Source: CAG-217 sp963642245 (GTDB lineage: Bacteria; Bacillota; Clostridia; Oscillospirales; Acutalibacteraceae). From it: a stretch of DNA of 64,000 bases. Every line of letters starts with the position of its first letter. Position 1 is the first letter of the stretch. Where the stretch lies: assembly GCA_963642245.1 (NCBI GenBank), contig CAVIFY010000005.1:1-64000 (forward strand). The letters run 5' to 3'. The position numbers were made by a program, and so were the translations under genes. Under the pieces are notes generated by a model that saw nothing but the letters and a program-made list of their open reading frames with translations, had not been told where the DNA came from and did not search any database. This document shows, piece by piece, positions 62,031 through 64,000 of this stretch.

Positions 62031-63065
62031 TTGTATGTAAAAAAGCGTATTTTTGCCGTTCTCTTATGTTTGCTTTTGCTGGTGCCGATACCGGCCCGGG
62101 CAGCCACCAGCGCCCAGAGCGCTGTGGTGATGGACGCCGCCGGGCATACGGTACTGTATGAGCAAAACGCCTATGAGGAGCGGCCTATGGCCTCTACCAC
62201 TAAAATTATGACTGCCTACCTGGCTTGTGCAGCCGGGGACCTGAACCGAACTGTGACCGTAACGGCCGCTATGCTGGCAGACGCGGAGGGCTCGTCCCTG
62301 GGACTGCAAGTGGGGGACCGGATCACTCTGTATGACCTGGTGGTGGGTATGCTGCTGGTCAGCGGCAACGACGCGGCCAACGCGGCGGCGATCACCCTTT
62401 CCGGCAGCACCAAGGCGTTTGTAGCCAAAATGAACAGTGCGGCCAAGGAAATGGGTATGCACCACACCCTCTTTGTGACCCCCTCCGGGCTGGATCGGGG
62501 CGACCACCATTCCACCGCTTATGATATGGCGCTGCTGGCGGCCCACGCCCTGCAAAATAAGACCTTTGCCAAGATCTGCGCCGCTCCCAGTGCTAAAGTG
62601 ACTATCAACGGTAAGGCACAGACGGTGTATAACCACAATCGGCTGCTCACCTCGCTGGACGGCTGCGTAGGGGTAAAAACCGGCTACACAGAGCGGGCGG
62701 GGCGGTGCCTGGTCAGTGCGATCGAGTATAAGGGCAACACCCTGATCTGCGTGACCCTGTCCGACCCGGACGACTGGGCAGACCACCGGTCACTGCTGCA
62801 AGCCTGCAAAAAGCAATATACCACCTACAAGCTGGACCGGAATGTGCAGGTGCCGGTGGTAGGCGGCAAACAGTCCTATGTGACCGCCGGGTTTCGGTAC
62901 AGCCAAACGGCGCTGAACGCCACTTATACCGTGCGGCTCTATTACTATCCCTTTGTTTATGCGCCGGTGCAGAAGGGCGATGTGATCGGCTACGCTTGTA
63001 TCAATCAAAAAACCGTGCCTATCCGGGCACAGGAGGATATTCAAATTTATGCCACAGAAGAATGA
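62031..63065 (+). CDS. D-alanyl-D-alanine carboxypeptidase (DacF/PBP5 type)
   Basis: Serine DD-carboxypeptidase (S11) trimming the D-Ala end of murein peptides. Secretory signal (YVKKRIFAVLLCLLLLVPIP with ARA cleavage site), catalytic MASTTK (SxxK), SGNDAAN (SxN), and VGVKTGYTERAG (KTG). A C-terminal beta domain of about 80 residues follows. The start is TTG 62031, or GTG 62016 giving five more residues; neither has a free ribosome binding site because of the hairpin. Next to gerW, a sporulation role as for DacF is plausible. Confidence 0.9.
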   Translation: MYVKKRIFAVLLCLLLLVPIPARAATSAQSAVVMDAAGHTVLYEQNAYEERPMASTTKIMTAYLACAAGDLNRTVTVTAAMLADAEGSSLGLQVGDRITLYDLVVGMLLVSGNDAANAAAITLSGSTKAFVAKMNSAAKEMGMHHTLFVTPSGLDRGDHHSTAYDMALLAAHALQNKTFAKICAAPSAKVTINGKAQTVYNHNRLLTSLDGCVGVKTGYTERAGRCLVSAIEYKGNTLICVTLSDPDDWADHRSLLQACKKQYTTYKLDRNVQVPVVGGKQSYVTAGFRYSQTALNATYTVRLYYYPFVYAPVQKGDVIGYACINQKTVPIRAQEDIQIYATEE

Positions 63066-63801
63066 AGAACGACTGCAAAAGTACCTGGCCGAGTGCGGCG
63101 TGGCTTCTCGCCGAAAGAGCGAGGAGCTGATCGCTGCCGGTAAAGTGAAGGTCAACGGCCATGTGGCTCGGATCGGCGACAAGATCGACCCTCGCCGGGA
63201 CCTGGTCACCGTGCGGGGCAAGAAAGTGCGCAAGACCCGGCGGAATTATTATATTTTGCTGCACAAGCCCCGGGGCTATGTGACCACCGTGTCCGATGAA
63301 CTGGGCCGCAAAACGGTCATGGACCTGGTGCGGGATATTGATGCCCGCCTGTACCCGGTAGGGCGGCTGGACAAGGACTCCGAGGGTCTGCTGCTGCTCA
63401 CCAATGACGGCGCATTTGCCAACGCCTTGACCCACCCCCGCCATGCGTACAGCAAGAAGTACCGGGTGACCATTCGCGGCAAGGTGGACGACGGTGCGCT
63501 TCTGCAACTGCGGGAGGGGATCGAGCTGGACGGCCGTATGACCGCCCCTTGCGATGTAACGGTCCTGACCGCAGAGGAGAACCGCACGGTGCTGGAATTT
63601 GTGCTCCACGAGGGGCGCAACCGCCAGATCCGCCGGATGTGCGAGGCGGTAGAGCTGGAAGTGATCCGCTTAAAGCGCATTGCCATCGGCTCCTTAAAGC
63701 TGGGTATGCTGCCGGTAGGGAAGTGGCGGGAGCTGACGGACAATGAGGTGCAAAAACTCATGCGCTCCGGCGCCCTGCAAACGGAGGATAAAACCAACTG
63801 A
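63049..63801 (+). CDS. rluB: rRNA pseudouridine synthase (RluB/RsuA family)
   Basis: Converts a uridine of rRNA to pseudouridine. The 250-residue protein has an N-terminal S4 domain (RLQKYLAECGVASRRKSEEL) and the catalytic motif GRLDKDSEGLLLLTNDG with the nucleophile Asp. Then come KKYRVTIRGKVDD and EGRNRQIRRMCEAVELEVI. RluB is the usual assignment for this Firmicutes type; RsuA or RluF activity cannot be excluded. It overlaps the carboxypeptidase by 17 bases. Confidence 0.92.
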   Translation: MPQKNEERLQKYLAECGVASRRKSEELIAAGKVKVNGHVARIGDKIDPRRDLVTVRGKKVRKTRRNYYILLHKPRGYVTTVSDELGRKTVMDLVRDIDARLYPVGRLDKDSEGLLLLTNDGAFANALTHPRHAYSKKYRVTIRGKVDDGALLQLREGIELDGRMTAPCDVTVLTAEENRTVLEFVLHEGRNRQIRRMCEAVELEVIRLKRIAIGSLKLGMLPVGKWRELTDNEVQKLMRSGALQTEDKTN

Positions 63802-63865
63802 TCTCCCTTGCCAAAACTGCTGAAAATGCCGCGGAATTTCTGCGCTTTTTGTATGGATTATGCTA

Positions 63866-63894
63866 TTGCTATTCCGGGGCAACGGTGGTATAAT
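63866..63894 (+). promoter_or_regulatory. Promoter of the last gene
   Basis: TTGCTA (63866-63871), a 17-base spacer and TATAAT (63889-63894), about 76 to 100 bases before the next start. Confidence 0.75.
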
Positions 63895-63969
63895 TATAGT
63901 AGGTAAGTTTGGACAGAGAATACTGTCGGCATTTGCCGAACTGCGCTTTTGCATAGAGCCGGAGCGCAA

Positions 63970-64000
63970 ATGAGTGTACAGGAGGAACAACAAGTGAGCG
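63970..64000 (+). CDS. Start of the next gene (cut by the window end)
   Basis: Two starts are possible in one frame: ATG 63970 with GGAG five bases before it, or GTG 63994 with AGGAGGAA at 63980-63987. Only up to ten codons are visible, so no product can be named. Confidence 0.5.
   Translation, partial: MSVQEEQQVS

Noticed and set aside
63895..63969. Riboswitch in the leader of the last gene
   Set aside because: Short hairpins are present (such as TCGGCATTTGCCGA) but no known riboswitch core was recognised, and the gene itself is cut off.

Overview
The window reads as a chromosomal segment of a spore-forming, GC-rich member of the Clostridia, most like the Oscillospirales/Ruminococcaceae. 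The evidence is the gene order (nusB, xseAB, ispA, dxs, tlyA, nadK, argR, recN), the sporulation genes spoIIR and gerW, AddAB in place of RecBCD, and strong AGGAGG-type ribosome binding sites. Three runs of N (30439-30483, 44588-44597, 52354-52363) show it is a scaffolded draft or metagenome assembly. The lineage is inferred from protein content only.

Region 1 (1-29416) is core genome, all on the + strand and mostly in overlapping ATGA-coupled operons: the end of nusB; a TsaD-like paralogue; exonuclease VII; isoprenoid synthesis (ispA, dxs); tlyA, nadK, argR and recN; tyrS; ligA; an unknown membrane protein; murD; two M42 aminopeptidases; a GNAT protein; a PLP enzyme; DUF2461; a phosphohexomutase; addB and addA; rpmE; a YigZ-family gene; and spoIIR.

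Region 2 (about 29420-52900) is accessory. Two low-GC blocks (29810-32967 and 42600-52350) each begin directly behind a tRNA array: tRNA-Leu x2, and tRNA-Gly/Arg/His/Gln/Lys. They are full of small unrecognised membrane proteins, local paralogues, interspersed palindromic repeats and a toxin-like C-terminal fragment followed by a possible immunity gene. Between them lies a GC-rich minus-strand block (33080-41741): flavodoxin, DUF3793, a MacB/FtsX-type ABC transporter, a heterodimeric ABC exporter and a TetR regulator. Four copies of the dyad GTTAG-N6-CTAAC stand before three of its transcription units and suggest one regulon.

Region 3 (about 53294-64000) returns to core genome on the + strand: a lipoprotein with Asp-rich repeats, an OmpR/HisKA two-component pair, DUF1385, prmC, a site-2 protease, scpA and scpB, DUF2953, gerW, a D-Ala-D-Ala carboxypeptidase, a 23S pseudouridine synthase and the start of one more gene.

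The best candidates for undescribed biology are in region 2: a tRNA-anchored array of small membrane proteins that may be a toxin-immunity reservoir, a duplicated promoter-to-terminator unit of about 190 nt that could be a small RNA, and the GTTAG-N6-CTAAC regulon.
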